The notes: generated by a model from the letters alone, not told the origin. A stretch of DNA of 40,437 nucleotides from Komagataeibacter melomenusus (GCF_013155395.1 NZ_JABJWC010000032.1:1-40437), one strand, 5' to 3'; shown: positions 1 to 9,133, counted from the first letter of the stretch. Numbers and translations: made by a program.

Positions 1-2334
1 GCGCCTGCCCCCGCCCCCGCCCCGGCCAAGAAGGCTGCCGCCGCCAATTCCGACGTTGAGGTCGAACCCGGCAGCATCAGCAGCGAAACCATGAACGAGC
101 TGGGCCATATCCGCGATGTCGCGTTAAAGCAGGGCCAGAACTTCATGGCGCTGTTCGCCGACCTGGCCTTTGTGGGGCGGTGGGTTCACGCCATCCTGTC
201 CAATACGGATTCGCGCCAGATCCTGCTTGATGCGATGGGGCGCGCGGGCATCATCTTCATCCTTGCCCTCGTGGCCGAGCGTGGCCTGTCCATTGCCCTG
301 CGCAAGCCCCTGGCCAGCGTGACCGCGCGCGCGGTGGCGACCGAGCAGCGCCTGAACCAGCGCCTCGCGCGCGAGGACGCGGCCGATGCGGACCAGCCCA
401 GCCCGCCGCCTGCCACCGCCGCCGATGCCCAGGCCGAGCAGCAGACCGAGCAGACCCGCGAACAGGATGACCGCAAGCAGCATGAAACGCTGCGCATCAT
501 CACGCGCATCCCCTATTCGCTGCTGCATTTCCTCATCAAGCTGCTGCCGGTCGTCCTTTTCTTCGGGCTGGGCTATGGGGCCTCCGCCCTGTTCGCCACC
601 ACGCACCAGGCGGCGATGGTCACCATCACGCTCACCAACGCCTATGTCATCGCGCGCGTGATCTACCTGCTGCTCGAGACCGTGTTCGTGCCGCACTCGC
701 CCACCATCCGCCTGTGCAGCGCATCCGATGCGACAGCGCGCATGGTCACGCGGTGGTGGAACTTCCTGGTGGCGGCCCCTTCCATCGTGGTCTGCCTGTC
801 AACGCTTGGCGGCGTGTTCCACATGCCCGCCCGCGGCACCGAGGCCATCATCCGCGCCGTGGTGCTGATCGAGCACATGCTGATCGCCATCTTCATCTGG
901 CGCATCCGCCACCATGTGGGGGCGGCACTCCAGCCCTCGGGCCGCCTGCGCGAGAAGCCGTTCTGGATGTTCGTGGGCAAAATGGTCCGCTTCTGGTGGA
1001 TTCCGGCCATGTTCTTCGACTTCGCGCTGTGGCTGGTCTGGGCCACCCAGATCCAGGGCGGGTATGCGTGGATCCTGCGCACGCTGTCGCTGACCATCGT
1101 GGTCATACTGGGCGCGCGGCTGCTGTCGGTGCTGGCCTTCAGCGTGCAGAACAAGATCTTCCACGTGCCCGAGGCGACCGAGAAGCGCTATCCCGGCCTG
1201 CAGGCCCGCGTGGACTACTACTACCCCATGGCGCGGCGCACACTGTCGGTGCTGCTGGTGTTCTTCACGGTCGTGCTGCTGTTGCAGTCGTGGGGGCTGC
1301 CGGCCATCCGCTTCTTCGTGCATGGCTCGCTGGGCACCAAGATCGTGGGCGCGATGCTGACGATCATGATCGCCTACACCATCGCCATCGTGGTGTGGGA
1401 GGTGGCCAACGCCACCCTGCAGAACCAGATCACCCGCTTCGAGACATCGGACCAGGCCTCACGCGCGACACGGCTGCGCACGGTGCTGCCCATCATCCGC
1501 ACGGTGCTGCTCACCTTCATCATCATCATCGTCACCGTGACCACGCTGTCGCAGATCGGCATCAACGTCGCCCCGCTGCTCACGGGTGCGGGCATCATGG
1601 GTGCGGCCATCGCGTTCGGTTCGCAGAGCCTGGTGAAGGACTTCATCACCGGCTTCTTCATGCTGGTTGAAAACGCCATGCAGGTGGGCGACTGGGTGAC
1701 GGCAGGCGCCGTGTCGGGCACGGTGGAGCACCTGTCCATCCGCACGCTGCGGCTGCGCGCGGTCAATGGCGACCTGCACATCATTCCGTTCTCCTCGGTC
1801 ACCTCGATTGCCAATACCTCGCGCGACTACAACCTCGTGGTGGTCAGCTTCATGCTCGACCTGTCGGAAGACCCGCACCGGGTGGCCGCCATCCTGCAGG
1901 ATGAACTGGCGATCCTGCGCAAGGACCATGTGTATGGCCCGCTCATCAAGTCGGACTTCTCCTTCCTCGGGCTGGAGCAGGCTGATGGCAATGGCTCCAA
2001 GTTCCTTGGCTCCATCCGCACGGCACCGGGCTCGAAGTGGAAGGTCTACCGCGAGTATTACAGCCGCCTGAGCGCGCGCATGGTCAAGGAACAGGTCAAG
2101 TTCCCGGTCCCGACCTCGCTCAACCTGCTGGCCAATGGTCCCGCCGGCACGCTGCAGATGAACCTGGAGGAAAACTTCCCCAAGGCCACCCTCGAAAAGC
2201 CCGCGCAGCCTGAAGCCAGCGATGGCGCAACCGATGCCCCCAGGGCCGAAAGCTCCAGGGGCGGGGATTCAAAGGGCGAAGCCTCCGGCACGTCCCCCGG
2301 CACGTCACAGGGAAATGACCCCACCCATGGCTGA
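1..2334 (+). CDS. MscS-family mechanosensitive ion channel, 5' end outside window
   Basis: The frame is open from base 1, so the gene starts upstream; an ATG at 91 is probably internal, since the codons before it read as an Ala/Pro-rich then acidic linker with no stop. At least 777 residues are visible. Several hydrophobic segments lie between about 45 and 480 (numbered from the ATG at 91). They are followed by the typical MscS pore helix and beta domain: a Gly/Ala-rich helix with GAGIMGAAIAFGSQSLVKD, then FFMLVENAMQVGDWV and a Thr/Arg-rich beta segment. The C-terminus is a Ser/Gly/Glu-rich tail. The family forms heptameric inner-membrane channels that release solutes on osmotic downshock; the long N-terminal region puts it with the large MscK/YbdG-like members. 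The last codons overlap the next gene, suggesting co-transcription. The family call is secure; the exact subfamily is not. Confidence 0.9.
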   Translation, partial: APAPAPAPAKKAAAANSDVEVEPGSISSETMNELGHIRDVALKQGQNFMALFADLAFVGRWVHAILSNTDSRQILLDAMGRAGIIFILALVAERGLSIALRKPLASVTARAVATEQRLNQRLAREDAADADQPSPPPATAADAQAEQQTEQTREQDDRKQHETLRIITRIPYSLLHFLIKLLPVVLFFGLGYGASALFATTHQAAMVTITLTNAYVIARVIYLLLETVFVPHSPTIRLCSASDATARMVTRWWNFLVAAPSIVVCLSTLGGVFHMPARGTEAIIRAVVLIEHMLIAIFIWRIRHHVGAALQPSGRLREKPFWMFVGKMVRFWWIPAMFFDFALWLVWATQIQGGYAWILRTLSLTIVVILGARLLSVLAFSVQNKIFHVPEATEKRYPGLQARVDYYYPMARRTLSVLLVFFTVVLLLQSWGLPAIRFFVHGSLGTKIVGAMLTIMIAYTIAIVVWEVANATLQNQITRFETSDQASRATRLRTVLPIIRTVLLTFIIIIVTVTTLSQIGINVAPLLTGAGIMGAAIAFGSQSLVKDFITGFFMLVENAMQVGDWVTAGAVSGTVEHLSIRTLRLRAVNGDLHIIPFSSVTSIANTSRDYNLVVVSFMLDLSEDPHRVAAILQDELAILRKDHVYGPLIKSDFSFLGLEQADGNGSKFLGSIRTAPGSKWKVYREYYSRLSARMVKEQVKFPVPTSLNLLANGPAGTLQMNLEENFPKATLEKPAQPEASDGATDAPRAESSRGGDSKGEASGTSPGTSQGNDPTHG

Positions 2335-3061
2335 AGATACGGCGGGCGTACTGGCCCATCTCGAGGCCCCCCTGCGCGCGGATGGCTTTGTCTTCGTGCC
2401 CGCGGGGGCCATGCGTGCCCTGCTGGGCCAGCAGGCCGTGGCGGACTGGGCCAGCTTTGCCGCAAGCTGGAACCGGCTGGGGCTGGACCGCTACATGGCC
2501 GATGGCGGGCGCTACCGCCGCCGCCGCCATGCCACCTTCGCCATCAGCGCCGGGGGCATAAGGCGCAAGAAGCACCAGCCCCATTACCAGAGCCGCGACT
2601 ATAACGAACTCAATGGCGGCATCGAGCGCTGGTTCCGCGCCATCGAGCCCGAGATGGGCAGCCATCCCGCGCTACTGGCCATTTTACGGCTCATGCACCG
2701 CATCGTGACTGACCTGAGCGACCCCGCAAGCCAGCCCGACGTATGGCATACCGAGGTGCACCAGTTCCGCATCGAGGCGCTGGAGAACAGCCCCGGCCAG
2801 CCCACGCCCGAGGGGCTGCACCGCGATGGCGTGGACTGGGTGATGGTGATCATGGTGCGGCGCGAGAACGTCATGTCGGGCGAGACCTCCATCCATGACC
2901 TGCAACGCACCCTGCTGGGCGGTTTCATGCTCGACCAGCCGCTTGATACGGCGGTGGTCAATGACAACCGCGTCTATCATGGCGTCACCGCGGTGCGCCC
3001 GCTCGACCCCGGCCGCCCGGCCTACCGTGATGTTCTGGTCGTGACATTCCGCCATCAATGA
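2327..3061 (+). CDS. 2-oxoglutarate/Fe(II) dioxygenase family protein (2OG-Fe_Oxy_2 type)
   Basis: The product is 244 residues from the ATG at 2327; an alternative in-frame ATG at 2315 sits only one base after AGGGA, so the later start is preferred but not proven. The iron facial triad is visible as H165-x-D167 (in LHRDGVDW) and H218 (in VYHGVT), with an Arg-rich C-terminal strand that would bind 2-oxoglutarate. This pattern fits the family that includes bacterial free-amino-acid hydroxylases such as the Bacillus isoleucine dioxygenase; the substrate here cannot be read from sequence. The start overlaps the channel gene and the stop overlaps the next start in an ATGA, so the three genes probably form one transcript. 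Confidence 0.8.
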   Translation: MAEDTAGVLAHLEAPLRADGFVFVPAGAMRALLGQQAVADWASFAASWNRLGLDRYMADGGRYRRRRHATFAISAGGIRRKKHQPHYQSRDYNELNGGIERWFRAIEPEMGSHPALLAILRLMHRIVTDLSDPASQPDVWHTEVHQFRIEALENSPGQPTPEGLHRDGVDWVMVIMVRRENVMSGETSIHDLQRTLLGGFMLDQPLDTAVVNDNRVYHGVTAVRPLDPGRPAYRDVLVVTFRHQ

Positions 3062-4116
3062 AGCAGGCCGGGGCGGGGCAGGCAGGCCCGTGGCGGCGCT
3101 TTGCCCTGCTGGCCGCGCTGGTGATGGGGGTGACGGGAGGCGGGCTCTACCTGTTCATCGTAACCGTTGACCCATGGAACATCCTGCCCTTCTCGCCCCG
3201 GCTGGACCGCATACCCGTCACCTCCAACACCCGCTACACCATGCCCGCGCTGGCGCGCGAGGCACGGTTTGACTCCGCCATCATCGGCACCTCGACCAGC
3301 CGCCTCATGCAGCCTGCGGTGCTGGGGCGGGGGCTGGGCGCGCATTTTCTCAACATGGCCATGAACAGCGCCAGCCCGTGGGAGCAGTCGCGCGAACTCG
3401 ACGCCTTTTTGCGCGCGCATCCGGCCCCGCGCATCATCATGATCGGCATCGATGCCGCCTGGTGCCACCCGCGCCCCGGCAGCCTGAGCGGCCCCAACCG
3501 CCCCTGGCCGGAATGGATGTACGGCCACCCCGCATGGATGGGCTATCTGCACATGGCCAGCCTGTATGCCCTGCAGGAAGCCGCCAATGAATTCCTGTGG
3601 CTGGCAGGCCGCAAGGCCCAGCGCTTTGGCAGTGATGGCTATACAAGCTTCGTGCCGCCCGACAGCCGGTACGACCCCGCCCGCGTGCAGGCCATTTTCA
3701 GCCGCTGGGCGCCGCCCGACAACACCCCTGCCCCGCCCGGCATGGCCGAAACCCCGCCACCGGGCATGGACCTGCTGGCCGATATGCTGGCACGCATGCC
3801 TGCCACCACGCTGCGGGTGGTGTGGTTTCCGCCCGCCTCGGGCTTCCTGCACGGCACGCCCGGCAGCGTGGCCGATGCCCGGCTCAGGGCCTGCCGCCTG
3901 GGCGTGAACCAGGTCACCGCCCCCCGGCATGACACGCTCGTGCTCGACTTCAACCATGACACCGCCCTGACCGCAGACCGGGATAATTTCTGGGATCCGC
4001 TGCATTACCGCCTGCCCGTGGCGCTGCGCATCATGGCCGACATCACCGCCGCCATCACGACCGGCCATGTGGACGACCCGGCGGTGGACATGCCCCATGC
4101 CCCGACGCCGCCCTGA
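3058..4116 (+). CDS. Membrane-anchored SGNH-hydrolase-like protein
   Basis: The product is 352 residues with one N-terminal membrane segment (about residues 14-35) and the rest probably periplasmic. I do not recognise a named family. Two features resemble the SGNH/GDSL hydrolase fold: an early DSAIIGTSTSR block with candidate nucleophile S79, and a late DPLHYR block giving the Asp-x-x-His pair D313/H316. Proteins of this shape include DltD- and AlgX-like factors that handle acyl groups on cell-surface polymers, so a role in envelope decoration is possible. Translation is probably coupled to the dioxygenase through the ATGA overlap at 3058-3061. The anchor is clear; the enzymatic assignment is an inference from two motifs. 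Confidence 0.6.
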   Translation: MKQAGAGQAGPWRRFALLAALVMGVTGGGLYLFIVTVDPWNILPFSPRLDRIPVTSNTRYTMPALAREARFDSAIIGTSTSRLMQPAVLGRGLGAHFLNMAMNSASPWEQSRELDAFLRAHPAPRIIMIGIDAAWCHPRPGSLSGPNRPWPEWMYGHPAWMGYLHMASLYALQEAANEFLWLAGRKAQRFGSDGYTSFVPPDSRYDPARVQAIFSRWAPPDNTPAPPGMAETPPPGMDLLADMLARMPATTLRVVWFPPASGFLHGTPGSVADARLRACRLGVNQVTAPRHDTLVLDFNHDTALTADRDNFWDPLHYRLPVALRIMADITAAITTGHVDDPAVDMPHAPTPP

Positions 4117-4331
4117 GGGCGGATGCGCCAAAGCCATGCGCTGCCATCGCGGAGCCTTCACGGCAGCGGGGCTTGTGCCGGGCGGGTCATCTGGTATGGA
4201 AAACAGAACACCGTGAGAGACCCGCCACCTGCCTGCCAGCAAACAGGCGGATGACGAGAACCGGGATCGTTTTGTGCATGCCGCCCCGCAACCGGGTGGG
4301 CGAGGTTGCGGCACTGAGGTTGGAGAGGCTG

Positions 4332-5468
4332 GTGAAAACGTCCGTCAATGGTGCGCCGCAATGGCATCTGCAGCCCGAGGCGAACCGGACCCTTGTCACA
4401 TTGTCCGGGGACTGGATTGCACAGCAGGGCCATCTCCCCGACTTTCCTGAGTCCGGGTTCAGGGATGTGCCACACGGCGAACCGGTTGAATTCAGCACCG
4501 ACCAGCTTGGCAAATGGGATACCTCGCTGATCAGCTTCCTGTGGGAACTCAAGCGCACCGCCCGGGAAGACAACGTGCAGCTGCGCATCGACACCCTGCC
4601 GGAATCCGCGCGCAAGCTGCTTGACCTGCTGCCCGAGATCCCGCCCACGCCCGCGCCGCCACCGCCGCATAAATTCCAGCCCGTCACCGCCGTGGGCCAG
4701 CTCACGCTCGATACGCTCAACGAGGTCGGCTGCGTGAGCGAAATGGGGGCCGCCGCCGCCAAGGGCGGGTTTGCCGCCCTGGTGGGGCGCGGCATGATGC
4801 GCACCGTCGATCTCATGTCCGACCTGAGTGCGGCGGGGCCTGCGGCGCTGCTGATCGTGGGCGTGGTCAACTTCCTTGTCGGCGCGATCCTGGCCTTCGT
4901 GGGGTCGGTGGAACTGCACAAATTCGCAGCCGACATCTATGTGGCGAGCCTCGTGGCCATTGCCATGGTGCGCGAGATGTCAGCGGTGATGACGGCCATC
5001 ATCATGGCGGGCCGCACGGGTGGCGCCTATGCCGCGCGCATCTCCACCATGCAGGCCAATGAGGAAATCGACGCGCTGCAGGTGTTCGGCATTCCGGTCT
5101 CGAGCTACCTGATCCTGCCCTCGGTGCTGGCGCTGGCCTTCACCATGCCGCTGCTTTACCTGTATGGCTGCCTGATTGGCATGCTTGGGGGCTTCTTCGT
5201 CTCCTACATCATGCTCGATGTCTCGCCGCTGGGCTATTTCCATGAAACCCTGCAGGCGCTGCCGCTTGACCAGTTTACCTTCGGCTTCATCAAGAGCTTC
5301 GTGTTCGGCACCTTCATCGGGCTGACAAGCTGCCGCATCGGCCTCAAGGCGGGGCGGAGTGCGGCCGATGTGGGCATCGCGGCCACCAAGGCCGTGGTGG
5401 TGGGCATTGTGGGCGTGATCGCGCTGGATGCGGTGTTCGCGGTTATCGCCAATGTTATCGGGATCTGA
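4332..5468 (+). CDS. mlaE: MlaE-family lipid ABC transporter permease with N-terminal STAS-like domain
   Basis: GTG at 4332 is chosen because GGAG lies six bases upstream and it gives 378 residues, the usual length for the long alphaproteobacterial MlaE form; in-frame ATGs at 4251 and 4278 would add a low-quality extension. Residues 1 to about 115 look like a STAS-type domain (sulfate transporter/anti-sigma antagonist fold). The permease half carries the diagnostic MlaE loop AGRTGGAYAARISTM followed by NEEIDAL and about five membrane helices. With the ATPase, MCE protein and lipoprotein that follow, it should form an inner-membrane complex moving phospholipids between inner and outer membranes. 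The ATPase gene starts five bases after the stop. Confidence 0.9.
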   Translation: MKTSVNGAPQWHLQPEANRTLVTLSGDWIAQQGHLPDFPESGFRDVPHGEPVEFSTDQLGKWDTSLISFLWELKRTAREDNVQLRIDTLPESARKLLDLLPEIPPTPAPPPPHKFQPVTAVGQLTLDTLNEVGCVSEMGAAAAKGGFAALVGRGMMRTVDLMSDLSAAGPAALLIVGVVNFLVGAILAFVGSVELHKFAADIYVASLVAIAMVREMSAVMTAIIMAGRTGGAYAARISTMQANEEIDALQVFGIPVSSYLILPSVLALAFTMPLLYLYGCLIGMLGGFFVSYIMLDVSPLGYFHETLQALPLDQFTFGFIKSFVFGTFIGLTSCRIGLKAGRSAADVGIAATKAVVVGIVGVIALDAVFAVIANVIGI

Positions 5469-5473
5469 TCGCC

Positions 5474-6277
5474 ATGAATAACCAGATGCCCTCGACCGAT
5501 GACCGCCCCGTCATGATCGACGTCAACGACGTGACGCTGGCCTTCGGCCCGCGCGTGATCCAGCATGATGTCTCCTTCCAGGTCCGGCGCGGCAGCATCT
5601 TTGCCGTGATGGGTGGCTCGGGCTGCGGCAAGAGCACGCTGCTCAAGAGCATGATCGGCCTGCTGCGCCCCACGCATGGCACCTACATGGTGCAGAAGGA
5701 CAATTACTGGTCCGGCGATGATGAGAGCCGCGTGCGCATCGGGCGGCGCTTTGGCGTGCTGTTCCAGAGCGGGGCGCTGTGGAGTTCGATGACCGTGGGC
5801 GAGAACGTGGCGCTGCCCATGCAGATGTTCACCAAGCTGGAACCACATGTGATCCGCCAGCTGGTCGAACTCAAGCTGGGGCTCGTGGGCATGCTGCATG
5901 CCATTGACCAGTACCCATCCGAGCTTAGCGGCGGCATGCGCAAGCGCGCGGGGCTGGCGCGCGCCATGTCGCTGGACCCCGATATCCTGTTCTTCGATGA
6001 ACCTTCCGCCGGTCTCGACCCCATTACCTCGGCCCGGCTTGATGAACTGATCCTGAACCTGCGCGACGGGCTGGGGGCTACGATCATCATCGTCAGCCAC
6101 GAACTCTCGAGCCTGTTCCATATTGCCGATGACGGCATCTTCCTTGATGCCGACCAGAAAACCGCCATCGCCCATGGCTCGCCCACCTGGCTGCGCGACC
6201 ACTGCACCGACCCCACGGTGCACGCCTTCATGCACCGTGAGCAGCTGGACAGTTCCAGCTCCCATGGAAACGGGTAA
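5474..6277 (+). CDS. mlaF: MlaF-family lipid ABC transporter ATP-binding protein
   Basis: This 267-residue protein is the ATPase of the lipid transporter. Walker A is GGSGCGKST at 47-55, the Q-loop is at Q98, the signature LSGGM is at 151-155 and Walker B ILFFDEP is at 171-177, followed by SAGLDP. The H-loop lies in IVSHEL. The signature reads LSGGMRKR, the form typical of MlaF and related MCE-system ATPases rather than of importers. It would bind the cytoplasmic face of the MlaE dimer and power lipid movement. It sits in the middle of a four-gene operon with gaps of five bases on each side. Confidence 0.92.
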   Translation: MNNQMPSTDDRPVMIDVNDVTLAFGPRVIQHDVSFQVRRGSIFAVMGGSGCGKSTLLKSMIGLLRPTHGTYMVQKDNYWSGDDESRVRIGRRFGVLFQSGALWSSMTVGENVALPMQMFTKLEPHVIRQLVELKLGLVGMLHAIDQYPSELSGGMRKRAGLARAMSLDPDILFFDEPSAGLDPITSARLDELILNLRDGLGATIIIVSHELSSLFHIADDGIFLDADQKTAIAHGSPTWLRDHCTDPTVHAFMHREQLDSSSSHGNG

Positions 6278-6282
6278 GGCCG

Positions 6283-7236
6283 ATGCCCGGCAGGCAGACA
6301 CTGATCGGCGCGGTCGTGCTCGGGGTGGCGGCCGTGGGGCTTGGCATGCTGTGGCTCAAGGGCGACCTGCCCCTGCCCGGTCGCAGCAGCGAGGCCGTGG
6401 TGGTGTTTGAAAGCCCCACGAACGGGCTGGATATCGGCTCGCCGGTCAACTTCCGTGGGGTGCCGGTGGGTGCTGTCGAGCGGATCACGGTCAAGGTGGA
6501 CCCGGTCGACCACCACACCTACATGCCGGTCTATATCCTGTTCGACCCGGACCATGCGCCAGGACGGGGCGACCTGCCGCCGCTGCCGCAACTCGTGGCC
6601 AACGGGCTGCGGGCCGACATGACGCTGCACAGCCTGGTGACGGGCCAGACCGAACTCGACCTTGACCTTGACCCCGAAACGCCGGTGCGCCTGCACCCCG
6701 ACCTGACCGACCTGCCCGAAATACCGATGGGCCAGACCGCGCTGCAGCAGCTTGAAGCGATGATGGTTTCCACCTCCATGGCGGGGCTGCGCCATGACCT
6801 GGCCACCGCGCTGGCCAGCGTGCACAAGCTCGTGGCCGACGTGAACACCACCATGCCGGGCATGATGGCCAGCATTCATGACACATCGGCGCGCAGCGAG
6901 ATGGCGGTGCGCCAGATCCGCGCCACCGTGGTCGAGGCGGAAAACCGGGCCAGCGTGACCATAAACAAGCTGGACCAGCTGATTGCCACCAACACCCGCC
7001 AGTTCGAAGGCCGCCGTGCCGAACTGCTCGCGCTCATTGCCAACACAAGGCAAACCATGGCGCAATCGCGTGAAACCCTTGCCGGGCTGCGCGCACTGCT
7101 CAACCCGCAGTCCCGTGACATGCTCAACCTGAATGATACGATGCGAGACGTAATGGAAGCCGGCTACGGGCTGCGCGGATTCGCCAATGAAGTCGAAAGT
7201 AATCCGCAACTTCTGCTGATGGGACGCAATCAATGA
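6283..7236 (+). CDS. mlaD: MlaD-family MCE-domain periplasmic lipid-binding protein
   Basis: The product is 317 residues. One membrane anchor (about 8-24) is followed by a single MCE domain (about 38-115) with the family pattern of an NGLDIGSPVNFRGVPVG stretch. The C-terminal part (about 150-300) is helical and rich in Ala, Thr and Gln, typical of the long helical barrels that many MCE proteins form on top of the ring. It should form a hexameric ring on the periplasmic side of the MlaE permease, with hydrophobic lipid in the central channel. The gene stop overlaps the start of the lipoprotein gene in an ATGA. The single MCE domain makes it Mla-like rather than PqiB- or YebT-like, although the accessory lipoprotein is of the PqiC kind. 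Confidence 0.88.
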   Translation: MPGRQTLIGAVVLGVAAVGLGMLWLKGDLPLPGRSSEAVVVFESPTNGLDIGSPVNFRGVPVGAVERITVKVDPVDHHTYMPVYILFDPDHAPGRGDLPPLPQLVANGLRADMTLHSLVTGQTELDLDLDPETPVRLHPDLTDLPEIPMGQTALQQLEAMMVSTSMAGLRHDLATALASVHKLVADVNTTMPGMMASIHDTSARSEMAVRQIRATVVEAENRASVTINKLDQLIATNTRQFEGRRAELLALIANTRQTMAQSRETLAGLRALLNPQSRDMLNLNDTMRDVMEAGYGLRGFANEVESNPQLLLMGRNQ

Positions 7237-7907
7237 AAACGCGCCAGCCCGCCCTCTCCCTTTCGCGCCTGTATCCGGCCCTGCGGGCGGGTGGTGGCCT
7301 GCTGCTGTCAGCCATGGTGCTGTCGGCCTGTTCCTCGGCACCCGTGCGCTTTTACACGCTGGGCGCGCCTGCCATCGCCACGGGTGCGGAAACTGCCTCG
7401 ACCACCCCCATTACCGAGAGCACGCCGGTCATCGAGGTCGAGCGGACCCGCCTGCCCGACTATCTGGACAGTCAGGACATCATGGTGCGCAACGGCCATG
7501 AGATCGAGCGCAGCGGGCTGGGCCGCTGGGCCAGCCGCCTTTCCGTAGGCGCCACCGACCTGATTACCGCGCGGCTTGCACAGAAATGGCCGAACCTGTT
7601 CGTAACCGACCAGCCCCAGCCCGACCGCCCCACCTGGCGGCTGCAGCTCAATATCAGCCGCCTTGATGTGAGCCGCGACGGTACCTCCGCGCTGAATGCG
7701 GACTGGGCCATCATTCCGCAGGATTCGCGCCAGCCCATCCAGCGCAACCGCACCATCATTCTGGGCAGCGGGGCGACTGGCAGCAATGACAACATTGCCA
7801 AGGTGACCGAGGGCCTGCTGAACCAGCTCAGCGACCGCATCGAGGCAAGCTGGCCCACGATGGCAGCGCAACCTGCCGCCAGCACTGGCCATCATGGGCG
7901 GAACTGA
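7233..7907 (+). CDS. ABC-type transport auxiliary lipoprotein (PqiC-like)
   Basis: The product is 224 residues with a lipoprotein signal: a hydrophobic stretch ending in the lipobox LSAC, acylated Cys at C33. After it come FYTLG and a strand-rich body with IEVERTRLPDYLD and MVRNGHEIERS, characteristic of the ABC_trans_aux/PqiC family. PqiC-type lipoproteins sit in the outer membrane and receive the periplasmic MCE assembly, so this is likely the outer-membrane partner of the operon. It overlaps the mlaD-like gene by four bases and is the last gene of the run; a repeat element that may terminate transcription begins six bases after its stop. Confidence 0.85.
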   Translation: MKTRQPALSLSRLYPALRAGGGLLLSAMVLSACSSAPVRFYTLGAPAIATGAETASTTPITESTPVIEVERTRLPDYLDSQDIMVRNGHEIERSGLGRWASRLSVGATDLITARLAQKWPNLFVTDQPQPDRPTWRLQLNISRLDVSRDGTSALNADWAIIPQDSRQPIQRNRTIILGSGATGSNDNIAKVTEGLLNQLSDRIEASWPTMAAQPAASTGHHGRN

Positions 7908-7912
7908 AGCCT

Positions 7913-7968
7913 GTTTTGGGTAAAGCCGCCTTTTTTTGAAAAAAAAGGCGGCACCCCAAAACCTTTAC
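7913..7968. repeat. Dispersed convergent-gene repeat, copy A (one hairpin missing)
   Basis: This is a shortened copy of an element seen three more times in the window. The closing stem GTTTTGGG (7913-7920) pairs with CCCCAAAAC (7954-7962), and the GCCGCC/GGCGGC hairpin with a T/A-rich stem is intact at 7925-7952. The AAGCTT hairpin present in the other copies is absent between TAAA and GCCGCC. It lies between the end of the plus-strand lipoprotein gene and the end of a minus-strand pseudogene, so it could terminate transcription from both sides. Confidence 0.8.
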
Positions 7969-7983
7969 CTGTTTTCATCCGGT

Positions 7984-8436
7984 TCACCATGGATCGTTTT
8001 CAGGCGTCCATCCCCTTTCTATTCTGGCGATCAGAGCCGCATCATTCACGATAATCTTCAGCGGTAAATTTCGCTGCTCATCAGTTATATTTTCAACAGA
8101 CCACTCTTTTTTCCCATCCCACAGACGCCATGCCCGCACTTTTCCGGTGCCGGGATCGGTACGCCATAACGAAAGACGGGTATTTGCCTGACCTTTTCAT
8201 CAAGTGGCACGTCCACATCTGTGAACGACCCCGCGCCTGTCAGCCGCGCCCAATGGAAAACATATGAAGGATACAGGGGACCTGACCACCGCAGTCACAT
8301 CCTGCTGCCCTGCATCGGGGTAAAATCCGGAAAAGACCCTGATGATGTATGAAAATCGTGGAATGTTTTTTACATACTGAAAATAGGCCCTGCCCTTATC
8401 TGTATTGATATAAAAAACATCCCCGACTTTTACCAT
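7984..8436 (-). pseudogene. Decayed paralog of the 9243-9701 gene, two frameshifts
   Basis: Reading from the ATG at 8436 (an in-frame ATG at 8442 is also possible), the product is clearly homologous to the intact protein at 9243-9701; I count 44 of 57 identical residues at the N-terminus. A two-base deletion near 8211 shifts the frame and gives a stop at 8200-8202 after about 78 residues. A further one-base deletion near 8156 restores the original frame, after which the C-terminus is again homologous and ends in the same GWTPENDPW. One extra residue is also deleted (a Phe before the AADRR motif). The truncated product would lack the C-terminal half. Such a pattern means loss of constraint after duplication. 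Function of the ancestor is unknown; see the intact copy. Confidence 0.85.
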
Positions 8437-8644
8437 TTCCATCCGCCCGTTTTTACATTGACTGAAATACAGGTTGCAGGATCAAAAACGGCCTGAAAAG
8501 ACCCGGCAATCATCAGTAAAGTGTCTGGTGAAGCCGTTTTCAGGCAGATGCGGCTTTAGCCACAGGCAGGAAGACGGCGCGGAACCTTGCGCGGACATAC
8601 GCATTGGGTTTGCAATAGTTTGTCCTTGCGGGAGTATGCCCTTC
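8437..8644. other. Intergenic region between divergent small genes
   Basis: This 208-base stretch separates the pseudogene and the secreted-protein gene and should hold promoters for both. It is less GC-rich than its surroundings. I see no clear sigma-70 hexamer pair, operator or RNA structure that I can support. Confidence 0.3.
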
Positions 8645-9133
8645 ATGCCGTGTCTCCGTCATTTTCTGCGCGCCTTCGTGCTGCCTGTCGCGCTCATGGG
8701 GCTGGCGGGTATGAATGCGGCATGGGCGGAAGGCGGCCCGGTGATCCTGGCGCAGCATCCGGGCACCGAACTCGACCGGCAGGCCCGCCTGCTGGTCTCG
8801 CCCGACCTGCATGATGCCGCCATGCAGAATGAACGCCCGGTGCTGCTGACCGGCTCGGGCCGCCTGTCGGATGACCCGCCGCGCACGGCGCTGTTCGTGC
8901 AGTTGCAATCGGCCAGCCTGTGCGGCTCGGCGGGGTGTTCCACCTCCGTTTACCTGCCGGACGGGCGTAAATGGATACAGGTTCTGGATTCCGTCAGCGG
9001 CCCGATCACCATCACGCCCGAGATGCATGAAGGCATGCATGACCTGCTGGTCGATGGCACGGATCGGTGGATCTGGAACGGCACAACCTATACCGACACG
9101 CAGGCCACTGGCGAACCCGCCCCAAGCCGATAA
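8645..9133 (+). CDS. Secreted hypothetical protein
   Basis: ATG at 8645 is chosen because GGAG lies ten bases upstream; an ATG at 8636 is only one base from it. The product is 162 residues with a Sec signal peptide (basic LRHFLRAF, hydrophobic core, cleavage probably after AWA at 28). The mature part is about 134 residues, acidic, with one close Cys pair (LCGSAGC) that could form a disulfide, a strand-rich pattern and a WNGTTYTD ending. I do not recognise the family. It would be periplasmic or secreted. Its 3' end faces the minus-strand gene at 9243, with repeat copy B between. Confidence 0.7.
   Translation: MPCLRHFLRAFVLPVALMGLAGMNAAWAEGGPVILAQHPGTELDRQARLLVSPDLHDAAMQNERPVLLTGSGRLSDDPPRTALFVQLQSASLCGSAGCSTSVYLPDGRKWIQVLDSVSGPITITPEMHEGMHDLLVDGTDRWIWNGTTYTDTQATGEPAPSR

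Noticed and set aside
1-45. Ala/Pro repeat at the window start as a separate repeat element
   Set aside because: It is in frame with the channel gene and is best read as a low-complexity linker of that protein.
4139-4168. Inverted repeat CGCTGCC...GGCAGCG after the SGNH-like gene
   Set aside because: The loop is 16 bases and no T-run follows; too weak to call a terminator.
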